Assembly: GCF_003597395.2 (NCBI RefSeq)
Contig: NC_133777.1
Location: 9,555,636-9,619,635, forward strand
From: Chelonoidis abingdonii
Taxonomy: Eukaryota > Chordata > Testudines > Testudinidae
Direction: 5' to 3'
DNA length: 64,000 nucleotides
Shown: positions 24,161 through 36,539 of the stretch, in pieces
Layout of the letters: every line of letters begins with the position of its first letter
Numbering within the stretch: the stretch's first letter is position 1
The notes under the pieces: generated by a model
What the model was told of the DNA's origin: nothing
The model's database searches: none
The model's input: only the letters and a program-made list of their open reading frames with translations
Made by a program: the position numbers and the translations under genes

Positions 24161-25177
24161 TTCAATACCTAGAAAGATAATGGAGCAAATAGTTAAACAA
24201 TCAATTTGCAAACACCAAGATAGTAAGGTGATAAGTAACTGTCAGCATGGATTTGTCAAGAACAAATTGTGTCAAAGCAACCTAATAGCTTTCTTTGACA
24301 GGGTAACAAGCCCTGTGGATGGGGGGAAGTGGTAGATGTGGCATATCTTGACTTTAGTAAGTCTTTTAATACTGTGTCCTACGACCTTCTCATAAACAAA
24401 GTACAGAAATACAACCTGGATGGAGCTACTATAGGGTTCCCAGAGAGTAATTATCAATGGCTCACAGTCAAGCTGGAAGGGCATATGGTGGGGATCAGTT
24501 CTGGATCCAGTCCTGCTCAATATCTTCATCAGTGATTTAGATAATGGCATAGAGAGTATAGTTATAAAATTTGTAGACAATATCAAGCTGGGAGGGGTTG
24601 CAAGTGCTTTGGAGGATAGGATTAAAATTAAAAATGATTTGGACAAACTGGAGAACTGGTCTGAAGTAAATGCAAAGTACTCCACTTAGGAAGGAACAGT
24701 CAGTTGCACACATACAAAATGGGATATGACTGCCTAGGAAGGAATACTGTGGTAAGGGATTTGGGGGTCATAGTGGATGACAAGCTACATATGAGTCAAC
24801 AGTGTAACACTGTTGCAAAAAAGGCAAACATCACTGTGGGATGTATTAGCAGGAGTGTTGTAAGCAAGACACAAGAAATAATTCTCCCATTGTACACCAC
24901 ACTAATACAGCCTCAACTGAAGTATTGTGTCCAGTTCTGCACCACATATCAGGAAAGATGTGGACAAACTGGAGAAAGTCCAGAGAAGAGCAACAAAAAT
25001 GACTAGACATCTAGAAAACTTGACCTATGAGGAAAGATTGAAAAAACTGAGTTTGTTTAGTCTGGAGAAGATAACAGTTTTCACGTTTATAAAAGGTTGT
25101 TGCAAGGATTGAGGTAAAAATTGTCCTCAATCTCTGAGGACAGGACAAGAAGCAATGAGCTTGAATTGCAGCAACGG
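24050..25177 (+). pseudogene. CR1 LINE reverse transcriptase (degraded)
   Basis: The frames give MGEIPEDCKRANTVPMYKKG, DNPGNYRPVILTSIPRKIME, SNCQHGFVKNKLCQSNLIAF, VDVAYLDFSKSFNTVSYDLL, VIVDDKLHMSQQCNTVAKKA and PLYTTLIQPQLKYCVQFC, which are CR1 RT fingers, palm and thumb in order. The catalytic box reads FVDN in place of FADD. Several frameshifts and stops break the frame. The element breaks off near 25177 (CTTGAATTGCAGCAA) and resumes at 25491. Confidence 0.88.
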
Positions 25178-25490
25178 AACATAAGAACATGAGAACGACA
25201 GTACTGGGTCAGATCAAAGGTCCATCTAGCCCAGTATCCTGTCAACCGACAGTGGCCATTGCCAGGTGCCCCAGAGGGAGTGAACTTAACAGGTAATGAT
25301 CAAGTGATCTCTCTCCTGCCATCCATCTCTACCATTTGACAGACAGAGTTTAGGGACACCATTCCTTACCTTATCCTGACTAACAGCCATTAATGGACTT
25401 AACCTCCATGAATTTATCCAGTTCTCTTTCAAACGCTGTTATAATCCTAACCTTCACAACCTCCTCAGGTAAGGAGTTCCACAAGTTCCA
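25178..25490 (-). mobile_element. Antisense CR1 3' end nested in another CR1
   Basis: Read on the minus strand it gives LWNSLPEEVVKVRIITAFER and ELDKFMEVKSINGC, the CR1 thumb end, followed by a 3' UTR with GGTGCCC...TGGC and a tail near GTTCTCATGTTCTTATGTTC. It separates GAATTGCAGCAA of the host CR1 from its continuation TTTAGGTTGGACATTAGG, so it inserted into that copy. It represents a different CR1 subfamily. Confidence 0.75.
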
Positions 25491-25727
25491 ACAGCCATTT
25501 AGGTTGGACATTAGGAAAAACTTCCTAACTATCAGGGTGGTTAAGCACTGGAATAAATTGCCCAGAGAGATTGCGGAAACTGCATCATTGGAGATTTTTA
25601 AGAGCAGGCTAGACAAACACCTGTCAGGAATAGTCTATCTAATACTTAGTTCTGCTACGAGTGCAGGAGACTGGACTAGATAAACTCTCAAGGTCTCTCT
25701 CAGTGCCACAATTCTATGATTCTATGG
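25491..25727 (+). mobile_element. CR1 LINE 3' end (continuation of 24050-25177)
   Basis: Encodes RLDIRKNFLTIRVVKHWNKL, PREIAETASLEIFKSRLDKH and then the 3' UTR GGAGACTGGACTAGATAAAC, with a tail of ATTCTATGATTCTATGG. This is the normal CR1 terminus. Confidence 0.85.
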
Positions 25728-25799
25728 TCTAGTATACTAAACATTGGGGGAGGAGCCTAGAAATGGTTAACTCTGAATTAGATTTGAATCAACTCTGAA

Positions 25800-25990
25800 T
25801 TAGATTCATGGGACGTCCTTAGGCAAGTTACTAAACCTGTGTATCTTAGCTTTGCCACCTCTAAAACAGGGATAGTGACCATTACTTACCAGCCTCACAG
25901 AAGGGTTGTGAGGTTTCATTATCTAATGTTTGCTTAGTGCTTTGAAATTATAAAATATTTGGAATGTTATGTATTGTACTTTCTATGACA
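25800..25990 (+). mobile_element. MIR/CORE-like SINE remnant
   Basis: Reads GGCAAGTTACTAAACCTGTG, then CCACCTCTAAAACAGGGATA and CTCACAGAAGGGTTGTGAGG, the familiar SINE core ending in a TTAGTGCTTTGAAATTAT-type tail. A comparable fragment lies at 39320-39480, and another near 49890-50100. Confidence 0.6.
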
Positions 25991-26009
25991 CTCTGATGTT
26001 ATGTAATAC

Positions 26010-26211
26010 CTCTCAATAACACAGGACGTTGCCTCATGACTGATGGAAGAGGGATAGGTTTTCCATTCTCCATTTGGAAGCTCTCGCACTTGCACAGTGA
26101 AGTACCGTATTGGTGAAGATCCATCACTACCAGGAACCCATTGTAACTGCAGGCTCTGTGACGACACCTCAGACTGGGGTATCCTCAGTTCTCTGGGAGG
26201 TGCTGGCCGCT
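26010..26211 (-). CDS. SDK2: SDK2 exon (local 8): N-terminal two thirds of FnIII-9
   Basis: After the acceptor AATTGCAG, the exon has two bases completing Glu, 66 codons and two bases of an Arg codon. It reads ERPAPPRELRIPQSEVSSQS, LQLQWVPGSDGSSPIRYFTV, QVRELPNGEWKTYPSSISHE and ATSCVIER. The QW core, the GSDG turn and ISHEAT are strongly conserved in Sidekicks. The donor GTATTACAT is weak relative to consensus, but the split Arg codon is completed exactly by the next exon. Confidence 0.95.
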
Positions 26212-29200
26212 CTGCAATTAAACAAACAATGGGTATTACTGTGGGAAGAAACTCAAGCTAAACAAATCTAGCGATGCTCATGGAACTTCCCAGATGCAAT
26301 GCAACAGATTACTAAGCTGCTGCTTTTAAATTTGCTGTATGAAACAGTGAAGAAGACATTCTGTACCATATCTCAAGTTTCAGTTGCAAAGAGGAGTGTT
26401 AGGAATGATCCTTGTCTCTCTAGGAACCAAAAAAAAAAGACACCGCTGGTTGGCCATGCCCTCAAATAGCCAGATCTTGTAATCAATACATTTTATATAT
26501 CTAGAGACCAGAGAACACCTGCACCCTCTACACACACTTCCTTGGACAAAGAGCTGCTCCCTTGCCCAGCGTACGTGGGAGGAGGGTATGTGTCTGGGTG
26601 CACTGGAGTGTGGTGGTCAAATTTCACTATGCCTGATCCCTTATGGGCTAGCAGCAGAAGTAAAAGAGGCCATATTGTTACTCTAACTTTCACTTGAGCC
26701 AGCTGATCAAAGATCTAGAAACCGCACCCATCTTCCTGTGGCTGCTGTTGTCCACGATGTCAGAGCACAGCTTGTCGGAGTGGAGAATTTGAGCCTAAGT
26801 GCCTCATTCAGCTCACTGGTCAGACCCTCCCTGCCTTCTTCCTTCACACTTATTGACCTTGAGCCTGCAGAGGCAAGACAGCTAGTCCCAGCGCAGATGG
26901 GGAACTCTCCAGAGCAATTAATGGTTAATATCTTTCAAATGAAGTGAAGAATGGGAATGCAGGTGCTGCAAAAGCCAGTATCTAACTGTTTGAATATAGA
27001 TCTCCTTTCCCTTGTCAGTGTATCTGCTCACCCCATTGATTTCAATAGAGAAACTCAATAGAGTGAGAAATAATTGTTTAATTGTTTATCATGAAGTTTA
27101 TTGATTCTGATTAAAATGTGTGGCATGTAATAAAGCAGGAATGGATTGGCGACACCACAGTGACTTGCCTTCAAGAAGGAATATGATTCAACTTAATCAG
27201 CACTTGTTTCCATAAACACACACCTCTGACTGCATTATTCTCCTAGCTTTGTATAAAGAGCCCTTCATTCCCTCTCCCCCACCTCAACTCAAAACAATCC
27301 CTTTATTGTTCGGCATTTCTCTGCAGCACACTCTTGCTGATGCATGAATGCCAAAAGATTTGTAAGCTATTAGCCATACAGAGTCTGCAAGTGCCAGTAG
27401 TGTGCATCGCAGAGTTAAACGTAAAGGTCACTGTCTTGCACTGGTAGGCCTAGACAGGTGCTCAGGGTTATTCTATTAGATGAAGTGAGTACCTGGTAAA
27501 GTCTTGTGGCACTTTAATACTCTCATCTGCTAAACTCTGACTAGCTTGCAATTTTGGGCATATCACATCTTGTATCCAGTTTCCCATGACAGGGTTTTAG
27601 TCTGTTGTTAAAGTCTTGATGACCCATTAGCATCTTCTTTTTTGTTAAAAAAATTCCCTGTTAGTAGGAAACTATTCCTACAGAGGTCCCCCATTACCGG
27701 AGTTTAGCCACAAGCAATCTTAAAGGTTAATTTTCCTGCAGAAGTAACTAAGCCAGTTCATATGACTCAACAGAACTTTTTCACAGGCAGGGGCAAGAGT
27801 TTCTTGTTAAGTTTAACAATGGAGAATGTCAAGGCTCATCAACTTTGCTCTAACCAGCAGGTGTCACTATCCTGAAGGGCATTATACTAAAGTGTAAATC
27901 CAAAGGATCAAGAAATACCACGCTGTCTAGATATAACTATTGCCATGAAGCACCTTGTGATAATTAAGTCATAACAAGCACCATATATATAAAGTTTTAG
28001 ACTTGGATTTTCATAGGAATCTTTGTAGTGGGGGGGTCTACCATGCCTTCACTGCCTCCTGCCAGAGATGCCAGTGCCTGATGCCCCCCAGTTTAAGGAA
28101 AATCCAGTCAGGCTGGGCAATCAAAAAGCCTTAGTCCTCCGGGGCGTGAAAGGGCCAAGAGGAGACACTGACCAATCAGGAGCTAGCAGTCCTGGTCAGA
28201 AGGCTTGTCTGCCTCACCTCTTGTAATGTGGGAGTGCTGGGGCAGGAGATGAGCTCCTAAGTGTTAACCCAGAACCCCAGGGCCAGATCAGGGCCTTTGC
28301 TTAAAACATTGCAACAAAATAGATACCTTTTATGCTTACTTGTTAGTTGAAAGGTGCAGACAGCCAAATTTGGAGTTTGTTTATTGCTGAACCATTTCAA
28401 AACTGATGCTGAGCTCACAGCATGGGCTGTTCTAATCCAGCTGGGCTACCACTAGCCTAAAGGAGTCAGGTGTCCAATCCTGACCGAGATTCAATGAGAC
28501 TTGGATGCCTATCTACTTTAAACTCCTTTGAAACTTCCATCTTTATTTGATATTAAGTGAATTTTATTAGTGGAGAAGTGAATATTCATTCATGAAAGCA
28601 CAGACTATAAAGACTTTCATATTCTGGTTTGTTTCCTAACTGAACAGCTGCACCTTATGCATTTCCTCTCATCTTATTGATATGAGTGTCACCATTTTTC
28701 TTTCTCTCCCAGACACACAGACCAGACAGCTGGTCTCAACTTTATGGGATACATGCAGGGACACGTAGCCAGCTATTACAGAGGGAAAGGTTTTGCTTTA
28801 TATAATGACTCTCATATTCAAGATATCCCTACGGGCTTGATGATAATGGAGAACATTGTTATTGCAGTGAAAGTGGGAATTATGCAGTGAGCAATTATGT
28901 GCTCAGCAACAGCTAATGTGCAGCGTTGGAAATTAGAAGGGCTATTTTTGAGAAAGAGAATGTTTCCCAGGACATCGGGGTTCTTGTCTACACTTTATTG
29001 GAAAGTTCCATGCATTTTTTAACCTTCCACTTGGGCAACAGCAGTTATGGGTGAGGAGATCTTGGGCTTATCAGTCTGGAAGGTGGATTGAACTGTTGGT
29101 ATGTGTATTTTTTAAATTTTTCTACAGGTATTTTCCTTCCTGGGGATGGCACCTTGACACGACAGGAAAACTTGTGCGTTCCACTGACCCTGAGAGCTAT

Positions 29201-30399
29201 GCCAGTGGAAGTTTTAACTCCTGGTAGGGCCACCCAAGCTGGACAGGTCAAATGGTTGGGACCAGACAAAAAAAACCCAGCCCCACCGGTCTTCCAGGTT
29301 GCGGTGGAGCAATAGGCCAACAATGGTACGCTTGTACAAAAGTTATAGAAACACAATAAAGTAGCCATTCCAGAAAACAGCGAGAAACACAGGGATGGTG
29401 CAGCCTTGTTCATGCTCCTCACATCAATGGTACAGGAAGAATTCAGATTCAGATTCAGATCTAGAACTTGTTGGACAATCATATTTTAGGAACTGAGAAA
29501 TAAAATGCAAAATCCCCTAGTGTTGCACTGTCATGTCAGAACTAGGCAAGAGCCAAAGTTTGCAAGCTGATCCCACAATTGGCAGGAGGGCTACCAGTTG
29601 AACCATCAGGCTTGCTTATGTTGGGCCTTTCTCGTTATTGCTTTCTCATGAAATGTGGTTCCACTGTGAAAAGTGATTCTGTATAATTGGTATGTTGGAG
29701 TTCCATGTTTATTTTCTCTCTAGCCAATCAATTTTTCTTAGTTTACAATTAAAATAAAAGTTTTTCTGTCAGATCTTCAGACTAAATTGAGGATCTCCAA
29801 GGCAAGGGGGGTACTTTCCTGCTTATGTGAAAATACCAGTACCAAAAATTCTACAGATCAGATTCTGTCATATCTTATTTTTTCTATAACATTTCTGAGG
29901 AACCCATCTCCTCGGTATTTAACTGGATTCAGTTACACCTGTGAAACCTCACTGTCACCAATGAGGTTCCATGGGTGTAAACTGAGGGCAGTGGTGACTC
30001 TGGATTTGGAATGTAGTTAATAATTCTGAGTTAGATTAAAATCTGGGGATGCCCTGACAGTGTGCATTAGAGCCAAAGAATGGAATAACAGGCAAGTCCT
30101 TAGGTCAGAACTGAGGTGCAGTGGCAGGACAGTGTGGGGGAAGCCTGCACAGTGTCTGCTCACAGCTGCCTCTCCTAATTAGTGCACTTAATCCTCTTTC
30201 TTTTTTCCTGAGACTACTGTCTAAATGTTTTATTTAGAAGTTCAGCAAAGTCCTGAAAGAAAATGTCTGACTGCAGAAGGTGGTTGTACATGGTCAACCC
30301 ACTGCTTGATGAGAAAAGTTCAATCCCCAACAATTCATCATATTCATTGTACTGATGACTACAGGCATGATGACAACCCATGATGACTACAGGCATTAC
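26212..30399 (-). other. SDK2 intron between local exons 7 and 8
   Basis: The 4.2 kb intron has no supported gene. The only simple-sequence feature is a short (AGATTC)n near 29441-29461. A GC-richer patch at 28040-28260 and another at 29130-29330 may be repeat-derived, but I could not assign them. Confidence 0.6.
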
Positions 30400-30594
30400 C
30401 TCTCTTTTCTGTAGTGATTACTGTGGCTTCCAGAGGCTCTCCCCAGCCCTGTCTGGTCTTGGCAGATGTCCGGAAGATGTATGCAGACTCAGGGCTGAGA
30501 TCGGTAGCTGTGAACTGTCTGACTGTTGAGCCAACTTCCACTGTGGTGAACTTGTTAGGGCTGCTGGTTGCCAGGCGATATGCGATTTGATATC
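30400..30594 (-). CDS. SDK2: SDK2 exon (local 7): C-terminal half of FnIII-8
   Basis: After the acceptor AATTCAG come two bases completing Gly, 64 codons and one base before the donor GTAATG. It reads GYQIAYRLATSSPNKFTTVE, VGSTVRQFTATDLSPESAY, IFRTSAKTRQGWGEPLEATV and ITTEKR. The F-strand Tyr and the GWGEP turn fit FnIII. The sequence is clearly the SDK2 rather than the SDK1 version of this domain. The upstream intron of about 9.6 kb is the largest complete one in the window. Confidence 0.96.
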
Positions 30595-33399
30595 CTGAAT
30601 TCATAGCAATAAAAGCAGAAGAGTGAAGAGAGGTTAGGGTTGTTTTTCAATATTTTAGTGGGGGAAAAACGCCAAGACTATTAGTTCATCCTAATTACTT
30701 ATTTATTTGAAGGCAAAACAATGTAATTCAGCTTTATAACAACCACTCCCCCAGCCAGACGCAGTACATTATCAGGGAAATTACACACGTTGCGATGAAT
30801 GGAAGGGCCTTCTGAATATTAATCCACCATGAAACGTGTTTCACTTTTCATCCTTCACCAGAATGGGATATGAAAACAGTTTAATCTTTCCTGAGCATAT
30901 TGGTACACTGAGAGAATGCCACAGGAACCAATAGAGTCCACACAATTGACTTTGACAGGCCAAGTCAGTTCACTGAAACTAATCTCCCCCTACTGTTCCC
31001 CTCCCCATGACACATACACATTTACTGCAGAGCAGAGCATGCCAATTGAGAATTTTTTAACACATGGGCATTCAGATTGCTTAGGCAGTGCAACATTCCT
31101 ATCTCAAACCCAGTTAATTCTCACGTCTGTTTGGAGTTATTTTTTCATCTTTCCTGCCCATGTGTAGACCTAGAATTCATGGTGTAGTTGATGGTCCAAG
31201 CCTCTTTCTTTTAGTCACTTGGGGTTCCTGCTCTTCTTCTTCATGGCAGAAGATCAGGAGACTGTGGGGTCCTGCTTGAAAAATATCTCTTATGCTGAAA
31301 AGCTGACACCACACTTCATCTGTTTAGTACATTCTGCTCTGTCGACTCTAATCTCCTCTCAAGCCTTTCTGACGGTTATGAGTTTACAGTTTATCACACA
31401 TTATTAATGATCCAACTGTGCAAACTAGTGTTTCCAGGATTCTCATACACCACAAACAACAACTGTCCCCCAAAGAGAAAATACCAAATGTTCAAACCCA
31501 TTCTGGAAATATTAGCAACTGCACTAGGTTCTCTTTCTCCTGGACCTCATTGGCAACTTTTAGTGCAGCAGCTATGTTCCAAAATCAATTCATACTAGAA
31601 CTTGTGTGGTGCTTTGTTGTCCAAGCTGAATAAAGTCAGAACTGTTAATTGCTTCCATCAAGTTACATGAGAGAGGGTATGGCCAACCCTCCCCCCCCAC
31701 AAAACAAAACAGCTCAACTCAGTCGTGACAGATTTCTGCCAAACCTTTGCTGATCTTCTGAACTACAAACAGAATTAGTGTGCTTTTCAGAGCGAATTCT
31801 GTATATGAGTATGTGTATTATCTTGTGAACCATAGAATTTACCTGGGATACAAATGGTGTTATATGTGTATGCAGACAGTGGTAATGATGGGGATGGTAT
31901 GTCATAGGGTGATTGGCCCCAGTAAATGAAGTAGGTACAGCTCCCAGGTACTAGAGCAGGTGCTCCCATTTGGCCAATTAGGAAGAATGCTTGGATTAGT
32001 CAGGAGACCCAGAGAAGAGAGCAGACTGGTTCAGTCAGGAAAGGCAGGTGAGAGCTGCCAAAGACCAGAGGGACTGGAGGATGTCCTGGAAGGAAATAGA
32101 AGGTGTTTCCTGGAGAAAAGGTGAAGGCAAGGAGAGCAGCAAGAGGGGTTTGCTGGCTGGCATCTCCAAGGCAGAGAGCGAGGACCAGAGAAGGTTGAAG
32201 ACAGAGGAGTGGCAGAGGAGCTTACCTGCTGACATCCCCAGGGCTGGAAAGCTGAACCCAAGGTAATCATGAGAGCGCTAGGGGGAGTGAAAGATGCTCC
32301 CAGCAGAGAGGCCATGGGGTTCCTGCTGGGAAGAGTGGGGCTACACTCCAGTTGGAAGGGCTGGGGTGGCTGTCCTGGAACAAGGAAAAGAGAGGACTGA
32401 CAATGTCCAGGCATGATTAAAGATGTCAGTCTGTGGTATGTGGGGCAGCTAGGGACAAGATGTCTTGGGTTTTAAGGACTATCTACACTGGGTGTGGGAA
32501 ATAGACTATTTGGGATTTTTGGTGGGGATGATTTGAGCTATGTTTTGGTAATGGTAATGTTGATGGACTAGAGGTTAAGTTTGCATGGAGTTATGGGGAT
32601 TCTGAAAGGGGAAACCGAGGCAAACGAGACTGTCTTGCCATGGCCTGCTGCAGGAGGGTGATCCAGGTGGGGCCACCCTATTCCATGGTGTTACTGATTG
32701 AATTTCTCTTCCTTGTATTTCCTTTTCTTTTTCCTTGGAGGTCACAAAGAAATCTGTGGCAACTGTTAGCAGTGGGAATCTGTAAGTTAGTACTGTATGC
32801 TGCTGTGACCCAGAGTTTCAGACCCTGTGACTACACAAGCACAAGGGTAGGAGACCAGTCTTCCTTGGTATTCAAATTACAGCACGTGAAAAACAGAGAG
32901 GGAGCCAATGGTCTCAGCCCATATAAGAATAATGACATATACAGATGATAGACTGGAAGACCAACATTTTCAAATCTGAGTGCATAAAGTTAGGCATCTA
33001 AATAACCAGTTTGCTTTTCAGATTACCTGTAGCTCCAATTGAAGTCACTGGGGGCTCTGAGTTTGCAGTACCTCTGTACATGTAGCCACTTATTTAGGTG
33101 CATAAACATGGATTTAGGTGCTTAATTTTGTGCACTCAAGTTTGAAACTTCTGGCTTTGGAAAATAAGGTGAATAGTAAGAGCTTGGGTAGTTTCTCAGA
33201 AACATTATAGGCCCAGCTGAGATGGCACAGATTAGAAACCTGATCGTGTGGTTTAAAGTGCTGTTCTACTATGAACAGTGACTGAAATATGACATGGTGA
33301 GGCTCTACATGTACTGTCTCATAACAGGGTTGGCCATCTCCTAAGCACCCTTTCATGGCCAGAGCTTGCTTTGCAGCATCCTACCTCTGTTTCCCTCTC

Positions 33400-34250
33400 T
33401 TCAGGGTCCCTTAAGAATGACACACAGATTTCCCTCTGGATTAACACCACCCCTGCCAGGGGCAGGTTTAGTAGCAGAAACAGTTCTTTGCCTGGGGTGT
33501 CATTAACACAGTTTAATAACAGAAATAGTTCTTAACAGACCACAGGGACTCAAAATAAAGACCATCACCCTAAAGAAGTCTATACTTCGCGCTGGTGCCT
33601 TCTCTCATAGGCACAGCTTGCTCTTCTGTCCTAGACTGTTCTCACAGTCCATCATCTCAGCTCTTCCTAGCTGGAGCTTAGCCTTTGGGCAGCACCATCT
33701 ACGTCCCAAACTTTGAGACCCAAACAGGTGCCTCCTGATGTCTGGGCTCCTCTCTGACACACCCTTGATCTCAAGTCTCCCCTATAGAAGCTCTTAACAC
33801 TCACTGTAGTCTAGCGGTCGGCAACCTTTCAGAAGTGGTGTGCCGAGTCTTCATTTATTCACTCTAATTTAAGGTTTCGCGTGCCGGTAATACATTTTAA
33901 CGTTTTTACAAGGTCTCTTTCTATAAGTCTATAATATATAACTAAACTATTGTATGTAAAGTAAATAAGGTTTTTAAAACGTTTAAGAAGTTTCATTTGA
34001 AATTAAATTAAAATTAAAATGGGTGGCCAGGACCCGGGTAGCGATAACGCCACTGAAAATCAGCTCGTGTGCTGCCTTTGGCACACGTGTCATAGCTTGC
34101 CTACTCCTGCTGTAGTCTCTACAATTTCCTGATCTCTCCCCATTTTGCTGCAACCTCTGGCTGCTTTCTATAGAGGAGTAATCACATAGATCTCTTCCAG
34201 GTGTTCGCTAGCACCCGTTACATTTCTCTGTGACTTCCCGATCAAATGTT
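33400..34250. mobile_element. Possible LTR-type repeat interrupted by a hAT element
   Basis: The sequence on either side of the hAT copy is of one style: CT-rich text such as CACCACCCCTGCCAGGGGCA and CTCAAGTCTCCCCTATAGAA on the left, GGCTGCTTTCTATAGAGGAG on the right. It resembles LTR-derived sequence, but no terminal repeats or internal domains were found, so the class is uncertain. Confidence 0.25.
33812..34109. mobile_element. Non-autonomous hAT-type DNA transposon
   Basis: The left end TAGCGGTCGGCAACCTTTCA and the right end AGCTTGCCTACTCCTG are imperfect inverted repeats of the type CAGGGGTCGGCAACC. The element is bounded by identical 8-bp direct repeats CTGTAGTC (33804-33811 and 34110-34117), the hAT target-site size. 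The interior GTTTCGCGTGCCGGTAATAC and an AT-rich centre match a very common turtle family. It carries no transposase. Confidence 0.88.
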
Positions 34251-34774
34251 TTCATTTTATGAGTATAAAGATGGTTTTCCAAGCTTATAGCCCTGAAATT
34301 CATTCTATGATCTGAACGTCAAACTATGTACTTTCTGGCTGCTACATCACTAATAAAGAGGGTGCAGTTAGGGCTTAGTTAACAAGTGTGTTGATGACCC
34401 ATGAGCCAGAAGACAATCCATCTTGCTCCCCCAAAACTATACTGGTCTGCAGTGCTAACAGGAAATTTAGACTAACATTTTCACAGTCGGGTGACTAAAA
34501 CTAGGTACCTAAACAAAAAATGATTTGATTTTCACAGGTCCTGAGCACTTGCAACTCCCAGTAATGTCTCAGAGGTACCCAACTTTGAACTTTCCAGCCT
34601 TACATTTTTCAGGCAAGTATATGTAATCTATCCCTTTTGACCTATAGTTCCAAGCCTCCCATCCATCCTGCACTCATCACCATGGTATTTCAGCATCTTT
34701 AACACTAGAGTAGTCTGTCTTATTTAAAGTCCAGGGAAAGACTGATCAGTAGGAAGAAGAGGAAGGGATATGTT

Positions 34775-35041
34775 GTGATCTTTTCTCTTTCTGTACATGT
34801 ACAGAAAGCAGAATTGAGAGCACAGATACAGGTGACCAGAGTAGGGGAAACAGTAGAAAGAATGCATTGCGAAATTTATACAGTAGCAAGAGCAATGAAA
34901 AAAGAGGCAGATAAGATAGCTAAAGAAGTACAACAAGAGAAGATAAGAACAAGTAGTAAAACAGCAAGACTAGGGCGTGGAGGAAAAACATGGACTATTA
35001 AGAGAAAAGCAAACTCACTCTATTTAGTTGTTAAAGGGTAA
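34775..35041 (+). other. A-rich 88-codon frame of unknown origin
   Basis: The predicted peptide is lysine- and arginine-rich, with a helical central part such as EVQQEKIRTSSKTARLGRGG. I recognise no domain. The base composition (strongly A-rich on the plus strand) differs from the surrounding intron and continues to about 36180, which is reminiscent of an old retroelement internal region. It might equally be chance in A-rich sequence. Confidence 0.15.
34787..34808. repeat. Perfect 22-bp palindrome
   Basis: The half-site CTTTCTGTACA is followed at once by its exact reverse complement. It stands at the left border of the A-rich tract and just inside an 88-codon frame of unknown origin (34775-35041). 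Confidence 0.9.
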
Positions 35042-36289
35042 GTGTGCTATCAAGGGCAAATTATTGTTGGGCACTTTCCTCCCTGTTCTAATCCCTCTGA
35101 CCTATAAAATAAAGTTATAAGTATTAGACATGAATGCAAAGAAAAATGTGCATTACTAAATGCTAAGACTAATGATAGACAGATGTACAAATTAATCAAG
35201 GAAACAGATTGACATACAGGGAATTATAATAACCGAGTTTTAGAAGAACAAATTCTTACTACTCCTTAATGCTAGTTTAACTGTTAAGAAGATTAACAAG
35301 AAGACTCACTTATCTCTGACAGTAATACAAATTGCTTCAGTGCAATCTGAAAAAATACAAGCTATCGTCATTCTCTCCCACATTTGCTCTGCTGGCTGGC
35401 AGTCAGGGAAAGCATTCCCCTTCTTGGTGGTTATGCAACCAGAGACTCCAACCTTCTTCCCACAGATGTTTCTTCAGAAGTCCAGTGTTCCCTCCCTTCA
35501 GTTCTCCTATCACCCTGACTGGAAAGCATATACGCTACCACATCTAAAGCCCAACTCACTCTTGTTATCACTAGAGCACCTGAAAGATAGTTGGAATCTG
35601 CATCTTTGGTTTCTTAGGTCACTCTCTCCTATGTCATCCTTTGATGTCCCAGAGTACCCAGGAGACATTCAGTCATGGAAGAGCAATTCTTGTCTTGGTT
35701 TTGAGTGACAAAGAAGCAATATCTGAAGCATGGAGGTCTAAGCCACAGTTGAGCTTGGTTAAGTTAAGCTGAAGTGAAATTAAAATGGTAACATTATTAG
35801 GTTGCTGAATTTTAGCAACAAAAGGATGGAAGACTGCTGGAAGAGTTGGGTAAAATCAAACAAGGCAAATCAATAGAGGTAAATGGAAAGTGTTCAAAGT
35901 GAAATTAATACATGTCTCAGGGCATTAAGAAGCAATGTAGCAATAATTGCAAAAGGAGCTATAAAGGCTCTTGCAGATGAACAAGGAAGCTCAGAAAGGA
36001 ACAAAGGATAAGAGAGTCCCAGATATCTGGCAGAGAGGAGAGCTGGAAAGTTTACTGAACAGAGTCAGGGAAATATGAATAAAACTTAAATGCAGAATGA
36101 AAAAAATTACACAAGGGTTATGACTATACGGCTTTTTTCATATAAGACACCAGAGGGTCACGGGGGGAAAAAAAATGTAAAAGCTTTAAGAGGTGGCTCA
36201 AGTACATCTTCTGGGACAGGAAGATATTCTTCAAGAAGAGCAATATTCCAGATGGCCAATCACAGTATCCATGACAGATATGGCAATTT

Positions 36290-36470
36290 CCTGCAATAGC
36301 TACACTGAAAATGATGCAGTGCTTCAGTGAAGACACTACCTAGGTTGATGGAGAACTTCTCCCATCAGTGTAGGTAATCCACTTCCCCATGAGGTACTAG
36401 TTAGGTTGATGGGCGAATACCTAGGGAGAGGTGAATGAAAATTCCCCACATCCAGTTATGCAAAACCTCA
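36290..36470. repeat. Fragment of an inverted-repeat DNA element
   Basis: The text CAGTGAAGACACTACCTAGG, GATGGAGAACTTCTCCCATC, AGTGTAGGTAATCCACTTCC matches a dispersed turtle-type element with an internal hairpin (GGAGAAGTTC against GAACTTCTCC). Borders are not resolved. Confidence 0.4.
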
Positions 36471-36539
36471 AGGTTCCTGAAGCTTTGCCATGTGGAGAGG
36501 GTGATTGTCTTTGGATCACCTGTTATATGAGGCCAAGAT

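Larger units (their letters stand above)
21378..26009 (-). other. SDK2 intron between local exons 8 and 9
   Basis: The 4.6 kb intron carries MIR-like remnants (21800-21965 and 25800-25990), an inverted-repeat DNA element (23358-23657), and a CR1 complex (23921-25727) that includes a long hairpin and a nested antisense CR1 end. Sequence at 21970-23350 shows nothing assignable. Confidence 0.7.

Noticed and set aside
32031..32414. 127-codon minus-strand frame rich in Ser, Pro and Leu
   Set aside because: It is antisense to a purine-rich repeat-like block, has no conserved motif, and sits deep within an SDK2 intron.
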